This document shows, piece after piece, positions 1-7,131 of a DNA stretch of 12,209 nt; position 1 is the first letter of the stretch, and every line of letters begins with the position of its first letter. A program made the position numbers and the translations under genes. The DNA comes from Bacteriovoracales bacterium. Lineage in GTDB: Bacteria > Bdellovibrionota > Bacteriovoracia > Bacteriovoracales > Bacteriovoracaceae. Below the pieces are notes generated by a model. It was not told the DNA's origin, did not search any database, and saw only the letters and a program-made list of their open reading frames with translations. The DNA is taken from contig SKGZ01000141.1 of NCBI GenBank assembly GCA_007117175.1, positions 1 to 12,209 of the forward strand, read 5' to 3'.

Positions 1-1
1 T

Positions 2-352
2 AAAGCACCGGTGGTTCTCACCGATTATCCCAAAGAGATTAAGGCCTTTTATATGAAGCAAAATGAAGATGGAAAAACAGTCAGGGCCATGGATCTTTTA
101 GTGCCTGGGGTGGGGGAGATCATTGGCGGTTCTCAAAGGGAGGATAACCTTGAGCTCTTGCAGCAAAGAATGCAACAGATGGGGCTGGATCTAGCGGAGT
201 ATCAGTGGTATTTGGATCTGCGCCGTCACGGCTCGGCTCCTCACAGCGGTTTTGGTTTGGGTTTTGAGCGTTTATTGATGTACTTGAGTGGAATGAGCAA
301 TATTCGGGATGTCATCGCTTTTCCGCGAACACCCCAAAATTGCCAGTTCTAG
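2..352 (+). CDS. asnS: Asparaginyl-tRNA synthetase, C-terminal part (5' end outside window)
   Basis: The reading frame is open from the window edge to a TAG at 350-352, giving about 116 residues. It is the C-terminal part of the class II synthetase catalytic domain, which charges tRNA-Asn with asparagine in the cytoplasm. Visible family signatures are the 'GSQREDNLE' stretch, the '[22 protein letters not shown]' region containing class II motif 3 with its invariant Arg, and the ending '[16 protein letters not shown]', which closely matches the usual AsnRS terminus (IRDVIPFPRTPGNCEF-type). AspRS and LysRS share motif 3, but their last residues differ, so AsnRS is favoured. The normal protein is about 430-470 aa, so roughly three quarters lies upstream. 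No clear intrinsic terminator follows: the 64-nt gap to the next gene has only a 5-bp inverted repeat, TTGGT/ACCAA at 386-402. Confidence 0.93.
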   Translation, partial: KAPVVLTDYPKEIKAFYMKQNEDGKTVRAMDLLVPGVGEIIGGSQREDNLELLQQRMQQMGLDLAEYQWYLDLRRHGSAPHSGFGLGFERLLMYLSGMSNIRDVIAFPRTPQNCQF

Positions 353-416
353 CCAGAGCCTAAAGTTCTGCCAAAAGGCCTCCGATTGGTGAGTATGACC
401 AACAAGGAGGTTTTCC

Positions 417-569
417 ATGAAATTAGTCATGTCATTTCTTTTTTTAATCACACTGGCAAGCTGTGCTCACTTTGGTGGAGCTGAAAGAGGGGTTTCTTCT
501 GACCAGCAAGATCAAGAACAGCAAAAAGAAAAAGAGTTCCACAGACGACAAGGCCATCCTTTCTATTAA
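417..569 (+). CDS. Small 50-residue lipoprotein, function unknown
   Basis: This is a 50-codon ORF from ATG 417 to TAA 567-569. It has a very strong ribosome binding site, AAGGAGG at 404-410, six bases before the ATG. The protein begins MKLVMSFLFLITLASC: a short basic start, a hydrophobic core and the lipobox L-A-S-C, with Cys16 as the predicted lipidated residue, i.e. a type II signal peptide. The mature part is only about 35 residues, rich in Gln, Glu and Lys, and ends in an HRRQGHPFY-like tail. The residue after the Cys is Ala rather than Asp, which would favour outer-membrane sorting if the E. coli +2 rule applies here (inference). I do not recognise a family and infer no function beyond a membrane-anchored small protein. 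It sits between asnS and the PilZ-GAF-AAA gene, in the same direction. Confidence 0.72.
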   Translation: MKLVMSFLFLITLASCAHFGGAERGVSSDQQDQEQQKEKEFHRRQGHPFY

Positions 570-652
570 AAAATGAATGAAAAAGGCGATGTGGCAATTA
601 AAGTTGTCATTGAGCAATGCCGATGAAGTTCTAGGGAAAGGAGCGTAAGATC

Positions 653-2623
653 ATGATTAAAAGTTTATCTGAGTTTAAGTACTTTAAGTCATTTCGATTG
701 CCCATTGAGGCTAAAGATGACATCCATTTTAATGTGGAGGTTGATGATCCTTTTTCCACTAGAGGTGAGGCCATCACTGACGCGAAATTGTTAGATGTTT
801 CCATCACCGGACTTGGCTTTAAGAGTAGCTCTCATATTCCGCTGGGAGAGTCACTGAGTATTGCCATTAGTTATAAGCGTTTGCGTTTTGATGTGACTGC
901 CAATGTGGTGAGAGTCATTTCCGGAAGGGCCGATGATCCTCATTTAATTTACGGGCTAGAGATTGATGAAAGTGATGATCGCGAGAAAATGAGTCGCTTT
1001 GTGGCGCAATTAATCAATTACTTTTCCCTTGAGCGATTAAAAGATGCGGTGAAAAACTTGGCACTGGCCGAGCATTACGCGGATATGGATGAGGGCTTTG
1101 AGATGTTCTCTTTGCTTTTATCACTCTTTAAGGATATCACCGAATTTGGTAAGAAAGAGGGCTTTATTGATTCCATGTTAGTGGAAGTTTGCCGTTTGAT
1201 GAATGCGCAAAAAGCGATGGTTTTCTTAATTAATACTGAAACTAACCAATTGGAAACTTGCAGTACCTATGGAGTGGATCAAAAGGTGTTGAAATTTGAT
1301 TATCGCAAGGGAGTGGCCGGCAGTGTTTTTACCACTGGGTCTTCTTTAAATATTGATCGTAATCATGAAAAAATTCATTCTTTTAAGGCCTTTGATGAAA
1401 TCGTAGGTAGTCAAACTGAGTCGGTGATCTGCAGTCCCATTGCCAATCGTGAAGATAAAGTCATTGGAGTGTTACAAATTATTAATAAACGCAATGAAAG
1501 TCGCTTCACTCAAGATGATGAAAGAACCATGAAAGTTCTGTCTTTAATTTTTTCTACTTTCTATAGCATGTATAATCCTATCTCTGAAAAATCCATGGTG
1601 CGCAGATTTAGTGCTCCCCATGCTAGAGAGATTATTTATATTGGTAAGCACGAGTCTACGACCAATTTAAGAAAAAGCATTTTTAAATTAAAGGATGAAG
1701 CAGCACCATTATTGATTCGCGGAGAGATGGGAGTGGGCAAGAGTCTTTATGCTCATATTTTACACGCAGAGGGTATGCGCGGTTTAAAAGAGTATTGTGA
1801 GTTAAGAAGTAAAGGTCGTAGTGAAGAAGAGCTGATCAATGAACTTTTTGGATCCGATGAAGTGGGATTGATTGAGCGTTGCAATGGGGGGACACTTTGC
1901 CTTGAAGAAGTTTGGCAAATGCCTTTGAGTGTACAAAGAAAAATTGCATCAGTGATTGAAAAGGGTTATTTGAATGAGGGTGAAGTGGCCATGAAATTAG
2001 ATGTGCGCTTTATCTTTACTTCTTCCATGGATTTAGATCAGGCGGTGGAGCAAGGGCTCATCGATGTGGATTTAGCTGATAAAATGGGAGTTTTTCAAGT
2101 GCAGATCTGTCCTTTAAGGGAGAGAAAAAGAGATATTGGTGAGTTAATTGATTTTTATCTGGCCAAAGAGTGTAAAGAGCAGGGCTTTTTATTAAAGGTT
2201 TTAAGTGATGACATTAAGCAGGCCTTCTTAGATTATGAATGGCCTAAGAATGTTCGCGAGTTAAAAACGGCCATTAGCCGATTGGTGAAGTACAATCCCA
2301 AAAATCATGTGATCACCGAAGTGGATGACTTGACCTTACCCATCCTGAACGCTCCGGTGAAGGCTCATTTAAGTAGTGACTTACCTTATGTGAACGACTT
2401 TAGCATTGAGTTAAAGGATAGAGTTTGCCTGGTGGAAAGAGAAATGATTCTGGCCGAGATCAAGCGCCATAAGGGCAATAAATCCAAGGCTGCTAAAACC
2501 ATGGGTATTAGCCGTGAGGCCTTGCGTAAAAAATTACTGCAAAGTGATGAAATCCATCAAAAGCTACAGGCAAAAGAGCAGGTTAAAGATCTGGCAGGGG
2601 CATCGCAAAAGAAAGCTGCTTGA
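653..2623 (+). CDS. PilZ-GAF-AAA+-Fis regulator with degenerate sigma-54-activator domain
   Basis: This is a 656-aa cytoplasmic multidomain regulator; AAAGGAG at 637-643 supports the ATG. Domains in order: PilZ (about 10-125, with D48-x-S50-x-x-G53), GAF (about 165-305), an AAA+ module of sigma-54-activator type (about 330-560) and a Fis-type helix-turn-helix (about 593-630, 'GNKSKAAKTMGISREALRKKL'). In the AAA+ part, Walker A is GEMGVGKS (357-364) and sensor II WPKNVREL (530-537) is kept. Several key elements are altered. Only 11 residues separate ELFG (397-400) from GGTL (412-415), so the GAFTGA loop is absent. Walker B ends in E418-E419 instead of D-E. Sensor I Asn is Ser458. The two arginine-finger positions are Asp471 and Lys477. 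The PilZ RxxxR motif also looks incomplete, with Arg15 fitting the second Arg. It is therefore unlikely to remodel sigma-54 polymerase and more likely acts as a DNA-binding sensor/regulator. Confidence 0.85.
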   Translation: MIKSLSEFKYFKSFRLPIEAKDDIHFNVEVDDPFSTRGEAITDAKLLDVSITGLGFKSSSHIPLGESLSIAISYKRLRFDVTANVVRVISGRADDPHLIYGLEIDESDDREKMSRFVAQLINYFSLERLKDAVKNLALAEHYADMDEGFEMFSLLLSLFKDITEFGKKEGFIDSMLVEVCRLMNAQKAMVFLINTETNQLETCSTYGVDQKVLKFDYRKGVAGSVFTTGSSLNIDRNHEKIHSFKAFDEIVGSQTESVICSPIANREDKVIGVLQIINKRNESRFTQDDERTMKVLSLIFSTFYSMYNPISEKSMVRRFSAPHAREIIYIGKHESTTNLRKSIFKLKDEAAPLLIRGEMGVGKSLYAHILHAEGMRGLKEYCELRSKGRSEEELINELFGSDEVGLIERCNGGTLCLEEVWQMPLSVQRKIASVIEKGYLNEGEVAMKLDVRFIFTSSMDLDQAVEQGLIDVDLADKMGVFQVQICPLRERKRDIGELIDFYLAKECKEQGFLLKVLSDDIKQAFLDYEWPKNVRELKTAISRLVKYNPKNHVITEVDDLTLPILNAPVKAHLSSDLPYVNDFSIELKDRVCLVEREMILAEIKRHKGNKSKAAKTMGISREALRKKLLQSDEIHQKLQAKEQVKDLAGASQKKAA

Positions 2624-2638
2624 GAAAATGCTTTTTTT
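2612..2638 (+). terminator. Weak candidate terminator after the PilZ-GAF-AAA gene
   Basis: AAAGC (2613-2617 region) can pair with GCTTT (2630-2634 region) across the stop codon, and a run of eight T follows. The stem is only about five pairs with a long loop, so termination would be inefficient at best. No convincing separate promoter for glmM is visible in the 59-nt gap, so partial read-through into glmM is likely. Confidence 0.25.
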
Positions 2639-2682
2639 TACGGCCAAAGCTGAGTACATTAGTGCCAAGCAAGTGAGGTTTT

Positions 2683-4068
2683 GTGAAGAGTAAAAGAAAG
2701 TTATTTGGCACTGATGGCATTCGCGGTAAGGCCAATATTTATCCCATGACTGGAGAAATCGCTATGGCCTTAGGGCGAGCGGTGACCTCTTATTTTCAAC
2801 GGACTCAATTGCGCCCCTACGGTCGAAAAAAACCATTGATTGTCATTGGTAAGGACACTCGTTTGAGTTGTTATATGTTAGAACACGCTTTTTCTGCGGG
2901 GGTGTGCTCTCAGGGAGGACAGGCCATTTTAACTGGACCACTTCCCACCCCTGGTGTTGCCTTTGTCACCCAGTCCATGCGAGCTGATGCTGGGGTGATG
3001 ATTAGTGCTAGTCATAATTCCTTTGATGACAATGGAATTAAGATTTTTGATCGCACAGGGCATAAGCTTCCCGATCTGGTGGAGTTGGAATTAGAGCAGA
3101 TGGTTTTAAATCCAGATTTAATTGAAAAGAAGATTGATCATCAATTGGGTAATGCCAAGCGCTTAGATGAAGTCATTGGTCGTTATATTGTGCAGACCAA
3201 GCAGGCCTTTTCACCTCAGTATTCCTTAGAAGGAATGCGCTTGGTGGTGGATTGTGCCAATGGGGCTGGTTATAAAGTTGCCCCGCAAATTTTTGAAGAG
3301 TTAGGAGCGGAAGTGATCAGTTTGGGGGTGCAGCCCAATGGCACCAATATTAATCAGCAGTGCGGAGCTCTGAATCCTCAATTATGTGCAGAAAATGTCA
3401 TTAAGTATCGAGCCGACTTAGGTGTTTGTTTGGATGGAGATGGAGATCGATTGATCATCATTGATGAGAAAGGACAAGTGGTCAATGGGGATCAGTTAAT
3501 TGGAGTGCTGGCCCATTTCTTAAAGATGACTAGCCAATTAGACAAGCAGACGGTGGTGGGAACGGTGATGACTAATGCAGGAGTGGAGGAATATCTTAAA
3601 AGTTTAAAAATAAAATTAGAGAGAACTCAAGTGGGGGATCGCTATATTGTGGAAAAAATGCTGGAAACCGGTTCTTGCTTTGGCGGTGAACCTTCAGGGC
3701 ATCTGATCTTTAAAAAACATTCCACTACTGGAGACGGTATTTTAGCAGCCTTGAAAGTCATTGAATGCATGAACTTCTTTCAGAAAAAATTAAGTGATTT
3801 GATAGAGGTTGTTCCTCTTTATCCTCAAGTTCTTAAGAATATTAAAGTACAAGAGCGAGTGCCCTTTGAAGAGATTGCTGAGTTAATGGTGGAAGTGGGT
3901 AAAATTGAAAAGGAGATGGGCAAAGAAGGTCGAATTTTACTGCGCTATTCGGGAACTGAGCCATTGGCCAGAGTAATGGTGGAAGGCAAGTACTTTGATC
4001 GGGTGAATGAGTATTGTGATCATCTGGTGCAAACAGTTCGCCGAACAATTGGCCAGAGGAATCATTGA
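2683..4068 (+). CDS. glmM: Phosphoglucosamine mutase
   Basis: GlmM converts glucosamine-6-phosphate to glucosamine-1-phosphate, the step before UDP-GlcNAc for peptidoglycan and lipopolysaccharide. The 461-aa protein (family about 445-460) has every hallmark: N-terminal LFGTDGIRG (7-15), active-site ISASHN (107-112) with Ser110 as the phosphorylated serine, metal loop DGDGD (251-255), sugar-binding GGEPSGH (334-340), and phosphate-binding RYSGTEPLARVMVE (421-434). The start is GTG, fixed by the conserved KLFGTDGIRG beginning six residues later and by a GTGAGG Shine-Dalgarno about four bases upstream. It leads a compact operon: pdxJ begins two bases after or overlapping the glmM stop, depending on the start chosen. 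The SASHN context separates it from phosphomannomutase/phosphoglucomutase relatives. Confidence 0.97.
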   Translation: MKSKRKLFGTDGIRGKANIYPMTGEIAMALGRAVTSYFQRTQLRPYGRKKPLIVIGKDTRLSCYMLEHAFSAGVCSQGGQAILTGPLPTPGVAFVTQSMRADAGVMISASHNSFDDNGIKIFDRTGHKLPDLVELELEQMVLNPDLIEKKIDHQLGNAKRLDEVIGRYIVQTKQAFSPQYSLEGMRLVVDCANGAGYKVAPQIFEELGAEVISLGVQPNGTNINQQCGALNPQLCAENVIKYRADLGVCLDGDGDRLIIIDEKGQVVNGDQLIGVLAHFLKMTSQLDKQTVVGTVMTNAGVEEYLKSLKIKLERTQVGDRYIVEKMLETGSCFGGEPSGHLIFKKHSTTGDGILAALKVIECMNFFQKKLSDLIEVVPLYPQVLKNIKVQERVPFEEIAELMVEVGKIEKEMGKEGRILLRYSGTEPLARVMVEGKYFDRVNEYCDHLVQTVRRTIGQRNH

Positions 4069-4070
4069 GC

Positions 4071-4832
4071 ATGAGCTTGGCCCGCTTAGGTGTTAATATT
4101 GACCACGTGGCAACTTTAAGGCAGGCCAGAGGGGAGTACTATCCTCAGATTGAAAGAGCTGCTGAAATGGCCTTGGCCAATGGAGCGGAACAGATCACCA
4201 TTCATTTGCGAGAAGATTATCGTCATATCCAACCCAGTGATATCGCCAAGGTTAAGAAAGTTTGTCAGCAATTTAAAAAGCCGCTCAACTTAGAGATGGG
4301 CTGCAATCAAGAGATTGTGGATTTTTGTTTGCAACACACTCCTGAATGGATTTGTCTGGTGCCGGAGAAAAGACAAGAGCGCACCACTGAGGGGGGATTA
4401 AACCTGAGTGATTCCTCTCAGTTTGATCGGGTGCAGTCTTGCCTTGCAATGATTAAAAAGAATCCCAAGATTAAGGTGAGTTTATTTCTAGAGGCTAGTG
4501 AAGAACAGTTATTACCAGCGTTGGATCTTAATATTGATGCGGTGGAAATTCATACCGGTCGTTATGCTGCAGATTTTCTCAAGGGGCACTCTATTGCTTC
4601 TTATCTAGAGAATTATCAGTACTGGGCCAAAAAAATCAAGCAAAAGTCTATTGGCTATCACGCGGGACATGGTCTGACTGATCAGTCGCTTCTTGCCCTG
4701 CTTGAGCTAGCTATTTTTGAAGAGTACAATATAGGTCATTGGATAGTTTGTGAGTCACTCTTTAGGTCACTGGAATGTGTAGTGAGTGATTTAAAAAAGT
4801 TAATGGAGCAATACCCATTAGTTAAGTTTTAA
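4071..4832 (+). CDS. pdxJ: Pyridoxine 5'-phosphate synthase
   Basis: PdxJ is a cytoplasmic TIM-barrel enzyme that condenses 1-deoxy-xylulose-5-phosphate with 3-amino-2-oxopropyl phosphate to give pyridoxine 5'-phosphate, the last ring-forming step of DXP-dependent vitamin B6 synthesis. Numbered from ATG 4071 (253 aa), active-site blocks are N9-x-D11-H12, AR20G, HLRED (45-49), NLEM with E75, EKRQERTTEGG (99-109), E159-x-HTG (159-163), AGHGLT (198-203) and NIGH (220-223). A TTG at 4065 would add two residues and overlap the glmM stop. I prefer ATG 4071 because the family begins right before LGVNIDH; the AGAGGA at 4055-4060 lies 10 nt before it. The C-terminal segment after NIGH reads WIVCES, somewhat unlike the usual AIIxRA. 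The product supplies the cofactor required by the cysteine desulfurase encoded downstream. Confidence 0.96.
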   Translation: MSLARLGVNIDHVATLRQARGEYYPQIERAAEMALANGAEQITIHLREDYRHIQPSDIAKVKKVCQQFKKPLNLEMGCNQEIVDFCLQHTPEWICLVPEKRQERTTEGGLNLSDSSQFDRVQSCLAMIKKNPKIKVSLFLEASEEQLLPALDLNIDAVEIHTGRYAADFLKGHSIASYLENYQYWAKKIKQKSIGYHAGHGLTDQSLLALLELAIFEEYNIGHWIVCESLFRSLECVVSDLKKLMEQYPLVKF

Positions 4833-4842
4833 AAGGGGAAAA

Positions 4843-6432
4843 ATGAAAATTGTCGATCGCCATGAAATGAAGCAGATTGAGCAAAAAAGTTTTTCTGATT
4901 TTTCTCTTAATGAACAAACCATTATTGAAAATGTAGGAATTAATCTTGCCAATCAATTAGAAAAAGATTTCTTACATAAAGATCCCCATTTAGATTTTGT
5001 CTTCTTTATCGGAGCCGGCCACAATGGAGCGGACGGATTAGCAGCGGCCAGACATCTTTATAATCGGGGTTATCGAGTCAATGCCTTTGTGGTGGCAGCC
5101 AGCGAGCAAGAGTTATCAGCAGGCTGTTTGCAGCAAAAAAATATGGCGCAATCTTTTGGAGTTCATTTAACCTTGAGTGATTCTTTGGAAGACATTCAGG
5201 CCTTTTTCCAGCACCGTCAGCAATTACCTATTGTGGTGGACGCTCTTTTTGGCACTGGAATTCGCCTGCCACTTTCTAATGCCCTGTATGATTTAATCAA
5301 CTTTATCAACGAAAATAACTCACTTTGCCTGGCAGTGGATTTACCCTCAGGGGTGGATGTGGATAGTGGGGAGACTGTGGGCAATGCCATTAAAGCAGAT
5401 GTCACTTATGCCATAGGACTTCCCAAGGTTGGCTGCTTTCTGAATAGGGGAGTGTCCCACTCGGGATTGATTCGAGTGCTCAATGCTGGTTTTCCTCAAG
5501 TGCTGTTAACAGAAGGCAGTAAAGAGCAAATTGAAGTGGCCCAGATTGCCGAGCTGTTTCGCAGTCGCAGTCAGTTTGGAGATAAAAGAGTTTTTGGTCA
5601 TATTATGTTGTTGGGGGGCTCTCATGGTTTAACTGGTGCTTTAGTTTTGGCTTCCAGTGCTGCGCTAAAAATTGGTGCTGGGCTAGTGACTGGAGCAACT
5701 TGGGAGCATCAGTATCAAGAGTTTATTGCCCGTTTAATGCCCGAGGTGATGACTGGTTATATTCCCTCTGATGAATCAGAATGGAAGGCACTGACTCAAA
5801 AGTTTGAGCGCTATGATTCGCTGGTCATTGGCCCAGGATTAGGGGGCAGTGCTTTAGCACAAAAGGCAGTCAGAACAGTACTGGGCAATTTTCGCGGCCC
5901 TATTGTCATTGATGCTGATGGTATTCATGTGGTGGACATTCAAGAAGACCAAGCTCTGTTTAAGGCCAGAACCCAACCCACGATTTTAACTCCTCACTTC
6001 GGTGAATTTGCTCGCTTGATGCAAGTGAGTGTGCAGCAGGTGAGAGAAAATACTATTTCCCTGCTCAATCAATGTGTGGAAAAACTGAATTGCTGTGTGG
6101 TTTTAAAAGGGCCTTGCACTTATATGGCCTTTCCCAGCGGTCAAATTTACTTTAATTTTTCACCCAATGATGGCATGGCCACTGGGGGAACAGGTGATGT
6201 GCTGGCCGGTATTTTAGGTGGACTTTTAGGGCAAGATCACTCTTTAAGACAGAGCAATCAAAAGTATCAAAGATTTGCCAGTTGGGACAAAACGGTGGCC
6301 TTAGCAGTGTTATTGCACTCTCGTGCAGGTCATTATGCTGCTAAGGAGCTGGGAGCTCGCGCCATGGTGGCCTCATCTTTGATTGATTATTTACCCCATG
6401 CTTTTGAAGAGCTGGAATCCAAGCAGGAATAA
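4843..6432 (+). CDS. nnr: Bifunctional NAD(P)HX epimerase/dehydratase
   Basis: This 529-aa fusion repairs hydrated NADH/NADPH. The N-terminal YjeF_N domain (about 1-220) epimerises R- and S-NAD(P)HX, and the C-terminal ribokinase-like domain (about 235-520) dehydrates S-NAD(P)HX, in bacteria using ADP. N-terminal signatures are GAGHNGADG (57-65, a variant of the usual GxGNNGGDG), DALFGTG (133-139) and DLPSGVDVDSG (166-176). C-terminal signatures are GPGLG (330-334), IDADG (356-360), LTPHFGEFARL (382-392), LKG (421-423) and GMATGGTGDVLAG (444-456) with catalytic Asp452. AAGGGGAAAA directly precedes the ATG, 10 bases after the pdxJ stop. Some deltaproteobacteria carry acpS between pdxJ and nnr; it is not here. 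The N-to-H and G-to-A changes in the first glycine-rich motif are conservative, and I expect an active enzyme. Confidence 0.95.
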   Translation: MKIVDRHEMKQIEQKSFSDFSLNEQTIIENVGINLANQLEKDFLHKDPHLDFVFFIGAGHNGADGLAAARHLYNRGYRVNAFVVAASEQELSAGCLQQKNMAQSFGVHLTLSDSLEDIQAFFQHRQQLPIVVDALFGTGIRLPLSNALYDLINFINENNSLCLAVDLPSGVDVDSGETVGNAIKADVTYAIGLPKVGCFLNRGVSHSGLIRVLNAGFPQVLLTEGSKEQIEVAQIAELFRSRSQFGDKRVFGHIMLLGGSHGLTGALVLASSAALKIGAGLVTGATWEHQYQEFIARLMPEVMTGYIPSDESEWKALTQKFERYDSLVIGPGLGGSALAQKAVRTVLGNFRGPIVIDADGIHVVDIQEDQALFKARTQPTILTPHFGEFARLMQVSVQQVRENTISLLNQCVEKLNCCVVLKGPCTYMAFPSGQIYFNFSPNDGMATGGTGDVLAGILGGLLGQDHSLRQSNQKYQRFASWDKTVALAVLLHSRAGHYAAKELGARAMVASSLIDYLPHAFEELESKQE

Positions 6433-6433
6433 A

Positions 6434-6874
6434 ATGGAAAAGTTTCTCAAAGAGTGGAAAAAAGTTTTAGAAGCAGATTTGCAATATGTGGTGGCCGAGT
6501 TGAGAGAAGAAGTTGAGCCCCCCTGTGTTTTATTCTTAGAGGGGAAGGTGGGCAGTGGTAAGACTACTTTTTGTCGACTTTTCACCGATCAAAAAACTCT
6601 CAGTCCCACTTACTCTATTTTATCGGAAGCCGATCAGGTGCTGCATGCTGATTTTTACCGTCTCGAATCTGCGGAGGAGATTGTTCACTTAGAGCTTGGT
6701 CTCTACCTTGAGGGTAAAGAGTATTTCTTAGCAGAATGGGGGCATCGCTATATGAATAGTCTTTTAGGGGAAGTGCCCGATCACTTTCGGATGTATAAAT
6801 TGGATTTTCTCACAGAAGAGAGTTCCAGTGATTCTCGCCACCTTAAACTCTACGCCATTGATCCTTTATTATAA
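6434..6874 (+). CDS. tsaE: tRNA t6A biosynthesis ATPase TsaE
   Basis: TsaE is the P-loop ATPase partner of TsaB-TsaD in making N6-threonylcarbamoyl-adenosine at position 37 of ANN-decoding tRNAs. From ATG 6434 the protein has 146 residues, normal for the family. Motifs are Walker A GKVGSGKT (37-44), SPTY (57-60), HADFYRL (71-77), an LGL segment (88-90) and EWG (101-103), in the order typical of TsaE. The frame is open further upstream to an ATG at 6383, but that would overlap nnr by 50 bases. The start at 6434 has AGGA (6425-6428) five bases upstream and begins one base after the nnr stop, indicating translational coupling at the end of the glmM-pdxJ-nnr-tsaE operon. Confidence 0.94.
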   Translation: MEKFLKEWKKVLEADLQYVVAELREEVEPPCVLFLEGKVGSGKTTFCRLFTDQKTLSPTYSILSEADQVLHADFYRLESAEEIVHLELGLYLEGKEYFLAEWGHRYMNSLLGEVPDHFRMYKLDFLTEESSSDSRHLKLYAIDPLL

Positions 6875-6879
6875 GAATT

Positions 6880-6903
6880 CCGAGGAAAAAACTTCCCTAT
6901 CGG
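6880..6903 (+). other. Hairpin downstream of tsaE
   Basis: CCGA-GGAA (6880-6887) can pair with TTCC (6893-6896) and TCGG (6900-6903), leaving a loop of five bases and a three-base bulge. It begins five bases after the tsaE stop. No T tract follows, so it is not an obvious intrinsic terminator; it may protect the 3' end of the operon mRNA. Confidence 0.3.
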
Positions 6904-6970
6904 CCAGTCAGGTAATCGATTTAAGTCTTTAAAATTATTGTGAAAGTAAAAGAAAGATAAATTCTCAACT

Positions 6971-6989
6971 AAACTCTTGACGTGAGTTT
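6971..6989. promoter_or_regulatory. Palindrome over the -35 box, candidate operator for the Rrf2 regulator
   Basis: AAACTC (6971-6976) and GAGTTT (6984-6989) form a perfect inverted repeat with a 7-base spacer, and the -35 hexamer TTGACG lies in that spacer. Outside it, AACT (6967-6970) and AGTT (6992-6995) add near symmetry. A dimeric Rrf2 protein bound here would block RNA polymerase, so autorepression is a reasonable inference. Related shorter symmetric sites lie in the leader: GAGT-N5-ACTC at 7027-7039 and ACTAA-TGT-TTAGT at 7091-7103. AACTAAAC (6967-6974) recurs as its complement GTTTAGTT (7097-7104). The match to known IscR sites is not exact. Confidence 0.45.
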
Positions 6990-7008
6990 CCAGTTAGGGT
7001 GATACTAT
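6977..7008 (+). promoter_or_regulatory. Sigma-70-type promoter of the Rrf2-desulfurase unit
   Basis: The -35 is TTGACG (6977-6982, five of six consensus bases). The -10 is GATACT (7001-7006) after an 18-base spacer, or the overlapping TACTAT (7003-7008) with an upstream TG. Transcription would start near 7013, leaving a leader of about 120 nt before the ATG at 7132. That is long enough to hold regulatory structure. Confidence 0.6.
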
Positions 7009-7131
7009 ATCTGTTGTGTTTGTTTGGAGTTAATGACTCAACTTCAAAGAGACTCAGCAAAAGGGAAAGCAGGGAATGCCGACCCAAAACACTAATGTTT
7101 AGTTTATTAATTTGATTTACGGAGGAAGAAA

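Noticed and set aside
592..609. Second sigma-54 promoter (TGGCAATTAAAGTTG) before the PilZ gene
   Set aside because: Distance between the GG and the -12 G is one base too long and the GC is missing.
576..648. Short ORFs (17-23 codons) between the lipoprotein and PilZ genes
   Set aside because: No separate ribosome binding site, no recognisable motif, and one ends inside the PilZ ribosome binding site; they look like chance.
4065..4070. TTG start for pdxJ
   Set aside because: ATG 4071 gives the standard family N-terminus; the TTG lies only four bases after the Shine-Dalgarno.
6383..6433. Upstream start for tsaE at 6383
   Set aside because: It would overlap nnr by 50 bases and add 17 residues not in the family; ATG 6434 has a Shine-Dalgarno at the right distance.
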